A DNA stretch of 64,000 bases from Eopsaltria australis (GCA_034509425.1 JAVTVJ010000130.1:2287501-2351500); one strand, 5' to 3'; counted from the stretch's first letter, positions 12,301 through 26,972 are shown. Program-made: numbers and translations. The notes: a model not told the origin generated them from the sequence alone.

Positions 12301-15300
12301 CATTAAGGGATATACGAGCGTTACTGTTAGCTGTTTGAATTGTGTCCAAAGAAAAAAATTAACTTTGTAATTAAAAAAACAAATCCTGCCTGAGGCTAGG
12401 CAAGGAAACCAAATAACAGTGGAGTAGATGCTCTGTACTGGGGAAAGAAGCACACTGTTCAGCGTGGCATCTGGCAGAGCCTTGATAAGCACAGAATGGA
12501 ACTGCCTAGAGAAAAAAGCAAAGGAAAAAAAATTCAAACCCTCCAGGGAAAGCACAAAACACGCGTAGAACAAAATGTGCCCTTGAACACAGCACAGTTT
12601 ATGTGCACTAGGAGTTCCTTCTAACATCCAGACTTCCATGAGTAAATCCCACAGAGACAAACTCACTCCAGAGCCCAACTCAGTCTTCACACTTCTCCAG
12701 AGAGTTCCATCACCGATATAACAGGATGGTGCTTTCCTTCCTGCACAGTATCAACAATTCACAGCAGTTAATAATGACAACAGCAAAGTCACTACCTGTT
12801 TGTGGCAGATACTGATCAATCCTGCAAGCCTCACTGGAGCAGGTGCTGTAGAGCATCCTACAAAATATGAGATACAACACAAAGAACAGTCTGGAGATAC
12901 AACACCAGCAAATGCCCTGCACTTCTGGAATCATTTTAATATAAATAAAAACAAGTTTAAAGAGGTCTTGATATCAGCAAAATATTTTAAACACATGGTA
13001 GCTTCTGGATGAACCTGAAACTTGTGATGCAGAAAAATGCAAACCATCTTCCCTCCCCATTATGTAATCGATTTAGTATCTAAAAAAACAATCTTGATAT
13101 CTCACTCACCATACTCAACTTCATTACAGGTCATAAAATACGTCTCCTTGCAAGACTGGACTGCACCAACCAAAATACTTTTGTATGCAAAATGTGACAG
13201 TATGAGATCTCTAAATAAGAAAAGCTATTCCAGCAGAGTCTGCTAATGTACAGAAATATCAGCATTCTGCCCTTGCTTTATATGGAACCAGACAGACCCT
13301 CTGTAACTCAAAAAACAGAATAAAATAATTTATGTTTCTTGTGTATCTATTGGCAATAATACTTACACAATTTTAATGAATTTGCTGGTAAATCAATAGC
13401 TCTGTTTCTGTTCTGCATTACAAGTATTACTGCATGTCAAATAAATCATTGTAATGAAGTTTGATGAGCAAAGGGTTTGATGGTGGTGTTCCATAATTAT
13501 AAACATCAGCAGCAAGATTTTTTCAAATCATGAAAGGAAAAGGGCTTTGATGATGGCAAGTAAATCCCCTGATTAAAATTACTTTAGACATTTCAGGCAA
13601 TGGAAGTCTTCAAATCTGGCCCTGACCTTTGCTCTTCAAAATACATCTCTTCATTAGTAAATTGCATTACGTTTAATCATCAAATAATAAAGACACTGAA
13701 CATCACAAAAGCCACAGTACACAGTTGATTTATTTATGCAAATTTCAGAGATGCAGTTGCTCGAGCCATTTTAAAGGTATCCAACTTCTAAGGAAAGAAA
13801 AAGCTGCATCAACCTGATGGAAGTATTTGCTGCCTTCATATGGAAAGAATCAAAGGACTGAAGAAATAAAGTATCAGCTGGAACAGACACCACATTATCA
13901 AGACTATAAAACATGATTTATTTTCAAGTTTCTCCTTGACACGAGCCTTAAATTTAAAACTATAGCTAACACTGGGTCAGGTGCAAGACTCAATAGAGGT
14001 AAAAATGACCTTCACCACTTCTACAGTTTTCCATCAGATTCCTCCCATCTGTATATCAAACAACACCCTGAATGTCTTACATGCATGAAGAAACCAACTG
14101 ACCCAACTAAATAGGTCTTGCTGTGAACTGTAAACAATTTAGGTGTTCCCATCAAGGAATAATAGCAAACAAACCTGGACAGTAACATCAGAACAGATGT
14201 GCAAATTGCCTGCTTGGAAATAAACAGGGTTTACATCATTAGCCAACAGAAAAAATGGGCTATTACAGGAGAAATCCTCTTTTTTTTGGTCACTCCTTAA
14301 CATCCTGAAATACTTCTATGTCTTCTCAGCTATTATGTTTATTGTTCTTGGTTACAACAATACATTCCAACTACACACCAAAGCCATTTCTCCAAATGCA
14401 CAATAACATGAAACATTCCCACTGCTCCTCCCTCCTTGCGTCTGTCCATGCCTCTAACCTTGCAGCGTGCAACTCCGAGGACATTTTGGAGAAGGCATAC
14501 CAAAAGAGCTGTTATTTCCAATCTTCCCAAGACTGAGCATGAGAGTTCAGGGATGTGACAAATGGCATGTGCTGGGAAGTAGCTGCCCTCTGCTGCATTG
14601 GCTCAACAGGCACCTACACAGGCTCCAAGAACTGGGAGCAACAGAAACCTAATGAAGAGATCTGCATTTAGGAATGTCTTCTCCTCCACCTTCCTGATCC
14701 ACAAAGGGACTACAGGAACTCAGTGCTCCTCTGGTTTTGTACCTTTCTTACAGAACCCTCTGGGATTTGGGCAAGCACAAGAGCAAATCTCTCCTGAAAG
14801 CAGTGTTATAAACACAGTGAGGACAGAGGAATGCTCCATGGAGCAAAGCTTGAAAGGGAATGCAGCATTCCTGCTGAACAGTGAGAAAGAAATCCAGGGG
14901 TCTTTTTTCATGAACCATAAGCCTGAGGGAAAAAACAACGTATGAGAGAATGCAGTTGCATATAAATGACAGTATCTATCCTCTCATACATGAGTACTCC
15001 CACTCTGATCTTCAGCTGTATTTCAAAGATGCACAAAGGAATTTAATGTTTATTCTAAGAGTTGCTCCACAAGCTCTGTGTCCAGAAGGTTTCTTTCCAG
15101 AACAGCTGCATGGACAGCCCACCATGAGCATTAAGGACGGTGCTACAGCTGGAAAAAGGGACACCTTCTTCATCCCTTAGTCCATTTTGGGTGCCATTCT
15201 ACACATCAGACATAACCCAACCACTGCAAAACCTGAAGAACTTTAACTCAGAATATACCAGCACAGAAGCTGAAGACATTTCCCTCACAGATGAAAAATC

Positions 15301-18300
15301 AGTGACAAACCACTTCACTTCAGAGGGCAGAACAGACACCGAACTGCAGCAATCCTATCAAGACAATGAAGGACATGATGCACAATGAGTTTGGGGCATA
15401 AATTCATTATCACTGACTGCAAATACAATTCAAGCAATCAAAGAAAACAGCACTTGGAAAGAGGATCAGATAGACGGAGAAAGGCAGATATTCAGGGATC
15501 AGCTGAGATGCTGTCCCTGAATGTTCATCCCTGGGAAATTCAAATAAATGAGGGAGAGACTTTGCTGGAGACAAGACTGGCCCTGTAACTGGCTGTAAAG
15601 GCATGGCAGGCAGCTAATTCCAAAGGGTGAGGGCAGCAGATTGGAAGGAATCAACGAAAGGAATCTGTTGCATTGTCTGCCAGAAAACATTGGAAATATA
15701 TTTTCATAAAATTTGTCTCTTTTTTTTTCCTCCAGCCATTAATACCAGTACAATGAGAGACAAACTAAACCAGCTGCCCCTACTGCCATGTCCAAAACAT
15801 TCTGCAGAGCCCATGGGCCAAATCCAGAGGTGAGCATAACCAAGGTTACAGGAAACCTACGGTGGTGTGACTTAGGTCATCTCTAAGAGTCCTTGGCCTG
15901 TGTGCCATCCCCACTGGGACTCCCTCCAGCCTGGTGTGTGCTTCTCTGTGCCTGTGGCTAATCCATAAATCTCATCTCCTCAGCCCTGCCTGAATTTGGC
16001 TCTCTGCATACAGACCCAAGTGAAGGATGTTTCAGGGAGCCCAAAGCCTGGGTTCTGACAAGAATGTTGAACACGTACTGAATCCCAGAGGGGAACAGTG
16101 CGACTCTGGGAGCAATTATCTGCCATGTACAAGAATGCAACTGACAGAAAGGAAAGGACTGCTTCACTTACAGCAAATGGGACTGGGGTGTGTGTTCATT
16201 AGTACATTACAGAACCTACTGTAAATCATCCTAAGAGCAACTACAGTGGTGGGAGGTACTTACTTGTGACATGTCACCTCTGGGTAAATCCCAACTTCTG
16301 TCAAATAACAAGGAAATCTTCAAGTTTTTCTGCGGTGGCTCTCAAGGATATTTTGGTATCTAACCCAGGAGTACCCAGCTGCTGCCTGGTGCAGTCCCAG
16401 GGAGCAGACAAGTGGCCAGTGCCCACATATACCCGACCCAAAGCTTTCTGTTCACCTTCATGAAGCTGTGCAATTCTGACTGAAACTCATCACAGCCTCT
16501 TGCGCACTACTTCCAATATCCAGAATCGTTTTAAGTAGCACCCAAAAGTTAGCCAAGTGAGCTAACATTTTCCTTTGAACCCAGGAGCCTTTAGAAAGGT
16601 CAGTAAATTTTTATATAGTATAGAAGCGTGGTGTGCTTGCTACTTAACAATCCAGTTCTGTGCTGGATCTGTCACCACTACAGTAAAAAGTTTAAGTGTA
16701 TCGTGTGCTTATAATAAATACTTTGCACAAAATTATTCATTCCACAGATGGACAAAAGGGACTTTAATGCTTACTTTGTTTGCAGAATGCTATATAAACC
16801 CTGCTAGTTACAGGCAAGAATATGGAAGCCGTTTTGTTCTATTAAATAAAGGAAACAAGGTTCACGTTTTAAAATTAATTCAATGAAAACTATTAAGTAG
16901 CTGGCCGTGCACGCTTTGGGAATTTATATATACACACAGACATATACATTTTTACCTGATCCTGATTTTCCTCCCCCCTTGCCTCTTAAATAAGCACACT
17001 GTTAACCACATCATTCCCAAGGAGTTCTGCAAGGGAAGAGCTCCAAGTGAAGATGGCACAGCAACATTCACTACCCAAATACTGCAGCCCTACCACATCT
17101 CCCAGCAGGGTAAGCCAGAGGGGTTTTCTCCCAGCAGATGCAATTTGATCTCTCCCATAGTCATGCTAGTTTAATACTAATAGCTGAGGAAGAACAGCCA
17201 CAGCCCTCTTGTCTCTTGGCAGTATCAGCATCACTTTGGGGATTAGTCCAGGGCAGACTTTTGGCCAAGGAGTGATTTCTGAGAGCTTGTCTGCACCAGG
17301 GTTTGCCTTGACTTCAGTTTTTGCTGGTTTCAGGGCAACTGAGCTTTTGTCCTGAGCTGAGAACAACCTGACAGCCCCACGCTTTCTGCAGCCTGTCGTG
17401 AGCTTACAACACAAACCTAACCAAGAATTTTAACTGCTCCTTCCCCAAGGTTCTCAAATGCCCAAGAGTAAAGGTGCTGGCTGGAAGGTGTAGTTTTTTT
17501 CTGTGAATACAGACTCTCTTTTTATCCTCAACCTCTTTAGTTTTCTTACTTAACACCAAGCAAGATGTGTGATAACATTATTCCTGAACATCTCCACAGT
17601 GACTGTGTGAGGCCACCAATAATGGGCTGTGCATCCAACTCAAAAGAAAGTTGAGGGTTTGAGAAGAACAGAGCTTCAGTTTAAATAAAACCAATTGTTT
17701 ATCAAGAACCACAAACCAAAACAACGGGAAAAATATTAGAAAAAATTAATGCATATAATTAGGAAATGTCACTAGTTTTTAAAACACTTTCATGGAACTT
17801 TATGTATCTATGCCTCTCTGAGCTTCCAACAACATATTTCCAATCTGTCACAGCACAAGTCACACATCATAAAAAGTAATAGTAGCATGGCTGGAGTCAG
17901 AGATCCCTGCACCATTCACAGATACCCCACTGTGGAGCTTTCCACTCTCTCAGATGGTGCTTCCTCTATCTCTCAGAGCTGCATACTAACTCCAGATACA
18001 AATTCTGACTTAAATTAAGAAGCTTGTATCAGGATTATAATTATGCATGTTTTTGAGAACTGTAAGGATAATGTATCAAGTCTTTCAGCTGTCATGTTTT
18101 ATTCTACAGCTTCATTGCTAATTTACTCTATCTAATGACCTGTTTACTCTCTGGATTATTTATAGTCCACAATACTTTAAATTACTCACCTGCCTGCACT
18201 TCAGCATTTGGCCTCTATAAAATGACAGGTAAGTGCAATGCAAATGTACTTTCCAATGATTGGTGCCATCTGTGTGAAAATCTCAGCTGGGTAAACACAG

Positions 18301-20740
18301 TTCAAGCACACAGATTCCTGCCACCTTTAACAGAACCCTTTGGTGGAGATGTGTGGAAACCTCTAATAGGGATGTGAGTTTTTACCCCTGGCTTTATCTA
18401 ACAGAGGTTTTAGCACAGCAATCTCCCACGATGTATTTTGAAGCTCAGTCTACTAAGCCACATGAATACCTTTAATGACAACATAGCAACCTCTCTATGT
18501 AGTCATATTAAAAGCAGCAGGATATGGTTTTAATCCAATTGGCTTGAGCAAATTCAGTATTTGGGTAACTGCAAAATTGTATTCAGTTCATCCGATTTCA
18601 TCAGTAGCTCATGAGTCTTCATGGTGACGCCAACACCTGCAATTCTCAGGTGTACAGTGGGAGATTAAAGCAAGGTTCCAGGTTATTTTGCTCCATCTTG
18701 CTGGGGCACCTTGACACCGGAAACTTCAGCACAGAGAATCCGCAAGAGTCATATATATGCACAACCACACAATGTTTCAGCACAGATTATCTGTGTTCTG
18801 ACTGAAATACAGCTCAGGATCCAAATAAAATGGAATTAGCACATCTAGGGAAGCTTCCCAGCAACAACAGATTTACTTACCAAAATTACAACAAACCCCA
18901 AGCACTTGAAAGCCAGACTGGATCAGTAAGACCATTAGGAATTTTTAAAGCATCTTATTGTTATCAAAATCATACAGAATTTTAAGCTCTTTTTTTCTGC
19001 GATAACCACACATGGCAAACCTGAGAGATGCCCTTCAGCACACAAGATATATTAATAGTTTAACTTCATGATACAAAATGGCAGGGAGAAGCAAATAAAG
19101 GAGAAACAAGAGAACTATTGTTAGGATCATTTAGCTATTCAGAGAAAGAGAAAGAAAATGCAAGCGTGTTTTCTTATGAAATAACAGTAACAATTGGCTT
19201 TGTCAGCTAATTCCCTATAGGTTTTATTGGTTCCCAATAGAGCCTTAGATGAAGAGCATCATGCAGATGAACTCAGTGAGGGCCTGGTATGTGTTTGGGA
19301 AATTCAGCAGAAGGAAGGGAGATAGTTGTTTGAGAGAAAATAACGCAATGTGTGAAGGCACAACAGAGGGAACAAGAGGATAACAGGATAAAGTGATAAA
19401 GTGACAAAGGATCAGGGACAAAGCAAATTATCAACTTTCCTGAAGACAAAGCAAGAAATATTATACCCAAGGCAGAGGAACATTGGAGCAAACAACAGGA
19501 TTCATTCAGGACATGATGTGATCTAATCACTGGAAGAAAATGTTGAGGATTTATCCCATCCATCATTTATCCACTCAAAAAAATTTTTAAAAAAATCTAA
19601 GAAATAAAGGGTTTCAGCTCTTCTTGACTACAACAGAACCCAGATTTGTCTCAGTATAATCAGGGACAAAACCTGCAAGGAGTGGACTGCAGAAGTGAAC
19701 AGGAGACAGGCTTGTCAAATGTGAAACACTTTATTAGTAGAAGGTCAGTCAACAAAATTAATTTTTGCAAGACTGACACATGGAAATAGAAGTACTGCTT
19801 TAGTGTTTATGCTTTGGAAATACTAAGGGACAAAACCCATGGAAATCTTCAATGCCGTTTTTAGAGCTGCTTTTCAGGGAGGAGCTGCCCTTTAAGTTTG
19901 AGTGACTAATGGCAACGAATGTAATCTGTTTTTTATTTGCAGTGCCAGGCTCATTTGGCTTGTGTAAAATGCAACCCTTTGTTTGGTAAACAAGCAAATT
20001 AAACTGGTGATCCAGAGAATCTTGGAAACTTTACTTAAATAAAGGAGCCTCTCTCCCTCAGAGTCATGGCTTAAAGTTGGAAGGTGTGTTTCCAGATGTT
20101 TATCATGGGCTTTGCTGTCAATACCACATAGGTAATCTTTGCTTATGTAGTCATGACATATTAAAAACAGAAGTCATGAATAAACATCTATTTATTCATA
20201 AAGAAACAGCCTCAGCTTCTTAGTGAAGCCAGAATAGTGCTGCCCAATGTATTACAAGTTAATTAAAATACAGTTACATCATTGGAAATAGCCTCAAAAA
20301 TGACAAATATCTAAACCAATGCTATCACAGAAGACTAATATAAAAAAATAGGGAAACAGGGAAAGAGGAAAGAAAAGTATGCCCAGCAAGAACTGGATAA
20401 TCTCTCCAAAATGTCACTAAGATCTGGAATCTTTGGAAAGATAACCTAAGACATATGTGAACCTGTGGGTAATATTCCATGTGAGAGGTTCCTCCCAGGC
20501 AGTGAACAGGTCCATGGCAGCCAGGGTAACACACTGGCACCCCAAAAGGCAGAACCACACAGCATCACCCTGCTGCAGCTGAACTATGCCCATTTACTCC
20601 CTGCCAGCCTGCTTGGAGCAGGAGTGCAAATATTCCCCAGGGTTCATGTGAAGCAGCAACTTCCCCGTGTACCCGGGGCAAACTGCTCCTTGCTGGTAAA
20701 GCTGCCTGTCCTGAAAGCAGCCAGAGACAGAAATGCAAGT
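9303..20740. other. Noncoding unique sequence, no gene seen
   Basis: This long stretch holds no recognisable exon or repeat family. The longest open frames are 154 codons (12226-12690 minus) and 115 codons (14598-14945 plus), both without domain features. Between 14598 and 15588 four plus-strand open frames in different phases abut each other, giving a locally stop-poor stretch, most likely by chance. A 103-codon frame at 16575-16886 plus also has no family match. A small TA/CA run lies at 16925-16950. Confidence 0.5.
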
Positions 20741-20743
20741 GCA

Positions 20744-20774
20744 TTACTCTTACTGCTCGTGCCAGTAAGAGTAA
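20744..20774. repeat. Perfect 12-bp inverted repeat (hairpin)
   Basis: TTACTCTTACTG (20744-20755) is followed after the seven-base loop CTCGTGC by its exact reverse complement CAGTAAGAGTAA (20763-20774). Outside it, GCA (20741-20743) can pair with TGC (20777-20779) across a two-base bulge. It is too short for a microRNA precursor as it stands. Its function is unknown. Confidence 0.85.
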
Positions 20775-23700
20775 ATTGCTCTGCTCCCCCCAGCTCTCAG
20801 CATCCCTGGGCAGAGCAGAGGCTGCAGTGACAAAGCCTGCAAGTTCTGAGTGTGCCCAAGGCTATTGCAAGGAGCAAGTCGGTGCCTCACAGGCACTGAC
20901 TATTTCCAGACCATGGAAAATGCAATACTGAAAACAACTCGTTGATTCTCATGCAGCAGTTCTTCTGAAAAATAAATTATGCAAAAATGACACCCTCTGG
21001 CTGCCTAGGCTGAGCTGTTGTTTAACATCTTAGACGGGACTGCTGTCAGGTACTGACAGAATTTGGAAAATGCTTGCTACAGAAACCAAAGGCTAAACAA
21101 CACTGAGAGGCTCCAAGGACACTGCTGGCCAAAACACTTGTTTCTCCCCTTCCTGCAGAACTAAGGGAGTAGAAGCAGGATTCCCTCTGCTGCATTATCA
21201 ACAGATCACTCTACTGAACTCCAGGCAGTTGCACACATTTAAATGCACAATTCAAGTTTAAAGGAGCTGGGGAAGATCTAATCTTGGCCCAGTGACACAC
21301 AGGGTGAAGTAACTCGTTCCTAAAGACCAAAGTTAGTTTGAGAAACCAGCAGTCAGAAAACACATCTTTCCATCTACAAACGGAACAAGCTGTTAAGCAA
21401 CCAGAGACATGATAAATCTAGAAGCTCTTGCCTCGTTTTCACAGGCCCACATTTCACAGCAAGGCTGGAACTGCCCTTGATTTATGCCCAAACAACACGA
21501 AGTCTGACAAATTGAAATATGCAAAATGAGATAAATTGAAGCAGGTTCCTTCTGAGTTGGGACATCTCTTCCATCTCTAGAGAGTAACACAGTTGAGTAC
21601 ACATGTAAATCCATTTTATCTGCTATTTCTCATTGTGAGGTTAAGCTCAAGACGGCAATAAACTCCTTCCTGAATTGTTTTGATTTTGTTGGTTTAAACT
21701 TGATCCTCAATGCTTGGATTTATTTTTTTTTTTATTTGATTATACACACTCTCTCAGGAAGGAATGCAGAGGGCCCTCTCCAGCTTTCAATTAGGATGAT
21801 GAGATTACCTTGAATTTTGTAACACTGCAGCTGATATGTTTAACTGAAGATAGAGTAGCCCCTTCGCCCCAAGGTATGCACGATTTCTAAGAATCTACAT
21901 ATGCCAATATCACTGTTTGGATATTAACTCAGTGCAAAATCAGCAGCCAAAACACAAATTACAGCTGGTGGTAAACCAACTCCCAATCTGCTTGGGACCA
22001 CGCAATCAGATCCCCCAGGAATTTGCTGTAATATTTTGGCTACTCTCAGCCCGCTGCCTGTGTACATGGTCACAAGCAGACAGTAAGACCAACACCCTTA
22101 ATAATCAGCAAAATACGAAATACCATGATAGCTTGAGATAAAACTCTACCACACACTCATGCACTCGCTGTTCTTTTTCCTTCACAGATAAATCATCAGC
22201 TGTTAGGGGCAGGGGGGAATTTATACCTTTTTTATCTCCTGGATCTTCTCTAACCCAGCACATTGCCAACACCATGTTAACGGTTTTTGAATATGCCCCT
22301 GAAGAACAAAGATACTCCTTTTGCCAGATCCCAGTATTTACAAGCAAGCCCAAATCTGTGAGAAAATTCAATTGAACGCAGATGGCAGGAAATTCCTCTA
22401 AAATGACAGTGGCCAAATTCAAACCACAAGACATGAAAATAACCCAACGTACTAGACATGAAGAACATATCTTATAGATTTTTCCTCATGCAATTCACAA
22501 TCTGTGATTGATTACTGGGAAGACAGACTGCAGATTTATTGGACTTCTGTAGAACAAGTATTCCATTTGCAACAATTAAATCTTATGTGGTTGAAAAATA
22601 GGTTGGAGGAACCAGTGGATGGCTCTGACACTGAGGAATGCATTTCTAGGTTGTCCGTAAGACTGTAGCTTGTTTAATTTTGCACTACATCCCACTGTGC
22701 AATGATTTGTTAAGTGTAATTAAAAGGATTGACTCAAAATTTTTGTCACTGTATCAAAAAACTAGACTTGAGAAATATTGTTTGTACTATCATAATTTAA
22801 TTTTTTCAACGACAGAAGTTGTCCATCTTTTTTTGTGATTTAACAGTTAACTTAATCCTTTTGTGTCCTTACAAAAAAAGAAAAAAAGGTGCTACACACA
22901 TGGCAACCTGCAGATGGAGGCTGGACAAACTACAGTGATGCTTCAAACTCAGATGAGGAGGAAAATGAAGTAGTTACCACGTCAAAGGGACCAATTACAT
23001 GCTGGTGGCTGGACTAAATCTGGAAATCAATGAACATCAGGAATGTGTGCTTCTCTCTGTGTCTGCTGTAAAACTCTGTGGCAACGTGAGGACAAAGGCT
23101 GGGTCTGATACCAGACAAATCCCACCTGCATCACAAGAAACAGAACAGCCATCTTCTTTCCTTCTGCTTTGCCTCAAATCCAGGTGACCAGGGAATTCTG
23201 AAGGGCAGCATTCACACATTACATTTCTGCTACCACTTGGTTTTGTTTAGTTCTAGCAAATTTTCAGGATTATTATGGTTTGTGTCAATACACAAATGAA
23301 TTACTTGCCCTCCAGTTGCGGGCACTCTGGTTAGCTAACAAGAGACAGAAATGCTATCAAGCAGCTTAGCAACACCAGGAAACATGGGAAGACCTTGCTG
23401 AGGAGAGCAGGGATGAGGCTCAAGGCTCATGGATACCCATTAGGTACCACTTCTCCCACTGCCCCTAGTCCTGCTTGTCTAACAGCACAAAAAACAAACA
23501 CAACCTATTTTCAAATTAAATACCACCTCCTCTCCCAGTCACTGGGAAACAGGAAGTAAAGGCAGCACTTGGGCCCTGATGAGGACTTGGCAGCCTCTCC
23601 TCTGGGCAGAGGGAGACAGACAGTGGATAATCAGTTCTACAAAGACCTGGTGAATTGCTCAAGCTAGAGCTGCCCAAGGATGCTGTTTGGTACCACCAGC

Positions 23701-24241
23701 TATGCTGCTTTTATGAATAGGAATACCTCTTCTTTAACTTGTCTCCAGGTACATTTTAACATAGCTATGAGAGCCTTTAAAACAATCTGCTGTGCAGACA
23801 AGCTTCCTCTCTCTCTGCCTTTATGCTCACCCTTATCCGCGCATTTCCTTTTTCAAAATAATTCTTCAAGCTCAAAAGTCCAAGGAGATATCCATGGAAA
23901 GAAGAGTGAAGACATGAAAGCAATTATGACTCAATTATGAAAATATAAACAAGTCTGATTCTGATCCTTCAGTAAATTTATATGGGTAGAAATACATCAA
24001 ATTTATTGCAATTGTTACCAAATGACACTGGAAAATGCAATATCCAAATTCTAATTCCTGTGTTAGCTCTTGGAAAGATAATCTGTCAAATAACTACATT
24101 CCAAAGCTTTAAAAATTCATCAAAAGGGATGCATGTATAAAAAGGTGTTAGTGAATTCCTCCCATTTGATATCTGGAGTGAACACTACCAAACCAGAGCA
24201 CTGATCTGGGAGTAAAAGTAATGCTATTTTGACTCCATCTT
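20775..24241. other. Noncoding unique sequence, no gene seen
   Basis: I see only short chance open frames (up to 109 codons) and ordinary AT-leaning noncoding sequence. No repeat family is recognised. Confidence 0.55.
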
Positions 24242-24292
24242 CACTGAAGCCAATGAAAACCCTCCCACTGAGCTAAATCAGACCCTTTTAAG
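24242..24292. repeat. Possible old amniote repeat relic
   Basis: CACTGAAGCCAATGAAAACC, then CTCCCACTGAGCTAAATCAG and ACCCTTTT, resembles a semi-palindromic motif (TGAAGTCAATGGGA, then CCCATTGACTTCAGTGGG, then GATCAGGCCC) that I recall as scattered through reptile and bird genomes. The match is short and degraded, so the family is not named. Confidence 0.35.
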
Positions 24293-26890
24293 GATGACAA
24301 AGAAAATCTGGTGAAGGTTAGCAGGAATGTGATATGATTAACATCTGCCTTTAGCATCCACGAGAGAAAACTGGCTCTGTGCCTGACCCTGTGCTTTAGG
24401 TGATACAATTTTTCAAGACTTTTTGTTTTTTAAAAGACTGCTGGACCTACTGAATCCCACTGTCTGACCCTGAATTTCTCTCAGTTACTCTGATCCTGTA
24501 AACTCACGCTCTAGCTGAACACAACTGCCAAAAAAGCATCCAGACTTCATTTCAGGAGGCCAAGAGCCTTTGCATATTCCAGGGATTCTTTACATCTCTT
24601 ATTAAGAATTTATGACTTTTTTTCGTTTTATTTGTTTGAACTGTTTCCAGCCCCCAGTTTTTGCTATGCTTTTTTTTTCTGCTGCATTAAGAATCCTTTA
24701 ATGTATAGAGTTTTATTGTCTTCAAGTCAATCAGCTTCTCTCATAAGCTAGAAGGTAAAGCACTCAGGTTCAGGAAGGTTTCTTCCTCTTTAATGTACTT
24801 TCTCCAATTTGTAATTTTCTACTGGGAGCAGCATAAAACTCTCTAACACCTCAGTGTGTGTACTGCCACTGCTGCCCAGAAACACATCAAGAGTTCAGGC
24901 TTTCCAGGACCAAGTGTCCCTCCTTCTGCCCCAGCAGTATCCAATACCAAGCTGCACTAAAATCTTTTTTTCTCAATGGGTTCCAACTTGTCAAATGACT
25001 GAAAATGTACCTGTTACATGACTCTGCCCTTGTAATTATTCAGTACTGCATCCACCTTCACATCCTGCAGAAAGTTCTATCAGCAGTGGTTTAAAGGCTC
25101 CAGCCTCAAGTGTTAAAAGGCCGGACCACTGCATACGCAAACCCATCGGATCCACCTACTTTGGGCTTGCTACTGTCAACTACTCCGAGCCAGCACTTTT
25201 ATCTGTTTAGCAAATGTTTCAGCAATATCACATGTGTGTTGGGGGTTTTATGGTTTTTGATTGTTTGAGGGTTTTTTTAAGGCAACCTCAATCCATTAAC
25301 CTCATAACCTCAAGGAAATCTGACGTCAGCTTTCTTGGGCAAGACGCACTTTCCTTACAACCACGCAGAACTAACTGCATGCCTGTTCTTCAATACTTCA
25401 TCAAACCAAGATATTGCCAAACATTAAGTCCCCTTAACTGGCTCAACACCATCCCATGAGTTCTTCTTTTATATGTTTTAGTCCAACATCCATTTCACGC
25501 TACTTTTCACAGCAACGCCATCAGTAAAAGTTTGAGGAAAAGAGCTGCGTTAGTGATGTGACTCATCAGCAGCAGTGTCCAACAGTTGTCACAGAAGTCA
25601 TGGCTCCTTAGTGCCAGAAACAGGACAGACACCCACTGATTTTGTACACAGTGATCTAACAGAAAGACAGGAGAAATGGGGTGAGGTGGAGGAAAGAAAA
25701 AGGAGTGGAATGTGAGCCTTGCTCACAGTCTCAGTAGCTGCTCTATATCCAAGGAACACACTGCAGCAGCAGCTGGAGCTGTCAGAACCTCTCAGGGCCA
25801 TTCAACACCTCAGGAAAGCTATCCTTTGGTATTAGTAGTATAATTAATTTTAAGAGATAAGAAGATCTCTGAGATCCTCATTACCCTTTAATTTATTCCT
25901 CTGAAGCACAGTTTCACAGTAAGCCTTGGAAGACTCCTTGTCTCATGCTCAGCTCTGAGCATAGGGTAGCAATCTTAACTTCTGCCAGCACTGCAACTGG
26001 AGACAGGATCAGACATCTCCCAGCTGTGTGCATCAAGAGGATGAACTCACTGCAGACCTCTGGGGTCAGCCTGGGCTTCATTCAAACTTGTGCAGGAGTC
26101 AGCAAAGCCAACTGAGTCATACGCAATCTGCTTCCCACAAAGCCATCAGCTTTTGAGGATGAAGCAGTTGCTACTGCTGCAACACGTATTTGTGTCACAC
26201 TTCTGATCCCATGTGACTCACCCCCACGTTCCCGTGCACCCAGCTATCTTATCCCAGCAATTTCTTTGTCCCAGTCTGTCTCCGGGCCATGCTGAGGGCA
26301 GCACAAGACAGCTCTGTGGCAATGCTTGTCCAGTCACTCACCTCCCACTGCTGAGGCAGAGAAAGCACCAGAATAGCTCCTGTCCTCAGAGCAGACACCA
26401 GGAGAAGGAGGGGATCACTCCAGCTAGTCAGAGAAGCAGTAAGTGTGGAGAGGAAAGGCCCGGAAAGTGAAAAACTGACATCTGGTCTGGAGAAGCAAAA
26501 TTTCATTAATCTGAGGAGAAAGAATGGGAGATGCATCCTAGGAAGGTGGTTGGAGGGAGGAAGGAAGTGGACAGCAATGATCCTACAGAACACACTGTCA
26601 TTTGTTGTTTAAAAAGGGAAGCACAAGTATAAGTGCACAAGATGAAATTAAGGACACAAAGCTGGAAAATGCAGCCTGATCAGGGAGATCTATTCAGTTA
26701 CACAGAAGTTACCCCAGAAAATACAACCCTTGGTCATATGGAGAAATCACTAGTAAATCTGCAGTACAGAGAAACCCCACAGTGGCAGAAGTAGCATTTA
26801 GTCAAACAACTCTTCTCTGGCAGAATTTAGGATAGAGAACATCATACAACACTTCTGTACATAAGGATCAACAAGAATGGACAAAGGGTC
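24293..26890. other. Noncoding unique sequence, no gene seen
   Basis: No gene or confident repeat is visible. The longest open frame, 114 codons at 26249-26593 minus, lacks family features. Several T-rich patches occur near 24600-24720. Confidence 0.55.
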
Positions 26891-26894
26891 TGGG

Positions 26895-26972
26895 GACTCG
26901 GTGTCTCTGTTTCCGCACTTGCAAACAGTGGTAAACTTCATGTCACAAGGGTAACGTAAGGTTTAAAATGAA
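26895..26972 (+). mobile_element. MIR-like ancient repeat relic
   Basis: GGTGTCTCTGTTTCCGCACT, TGCAAACAGTGGTAA, then CTTCATGTCACAAGGGTAAC and GTTTAAAATGAA follows the MIR core in the forward direction (TGTGCCTCAGTTTCC, TGTAAAATGGG, CTACCTCACAGGG, GATTAAATGA). Identity is low and spread over the segment, consistent with an element more than a hundred million years old. An L3-type LINE end is an alternative. Confidence 0.5.

Noticed and set aside
12226..12690. 154-codon minus-strand open frame, Leu/Phe-rich, resembling a membrane protein
   Set aside because: Hydrophobicity follows from T-rich sense composition. There is no coherent membrane-segment pattern, no family resemblance and no splice or promoter context.
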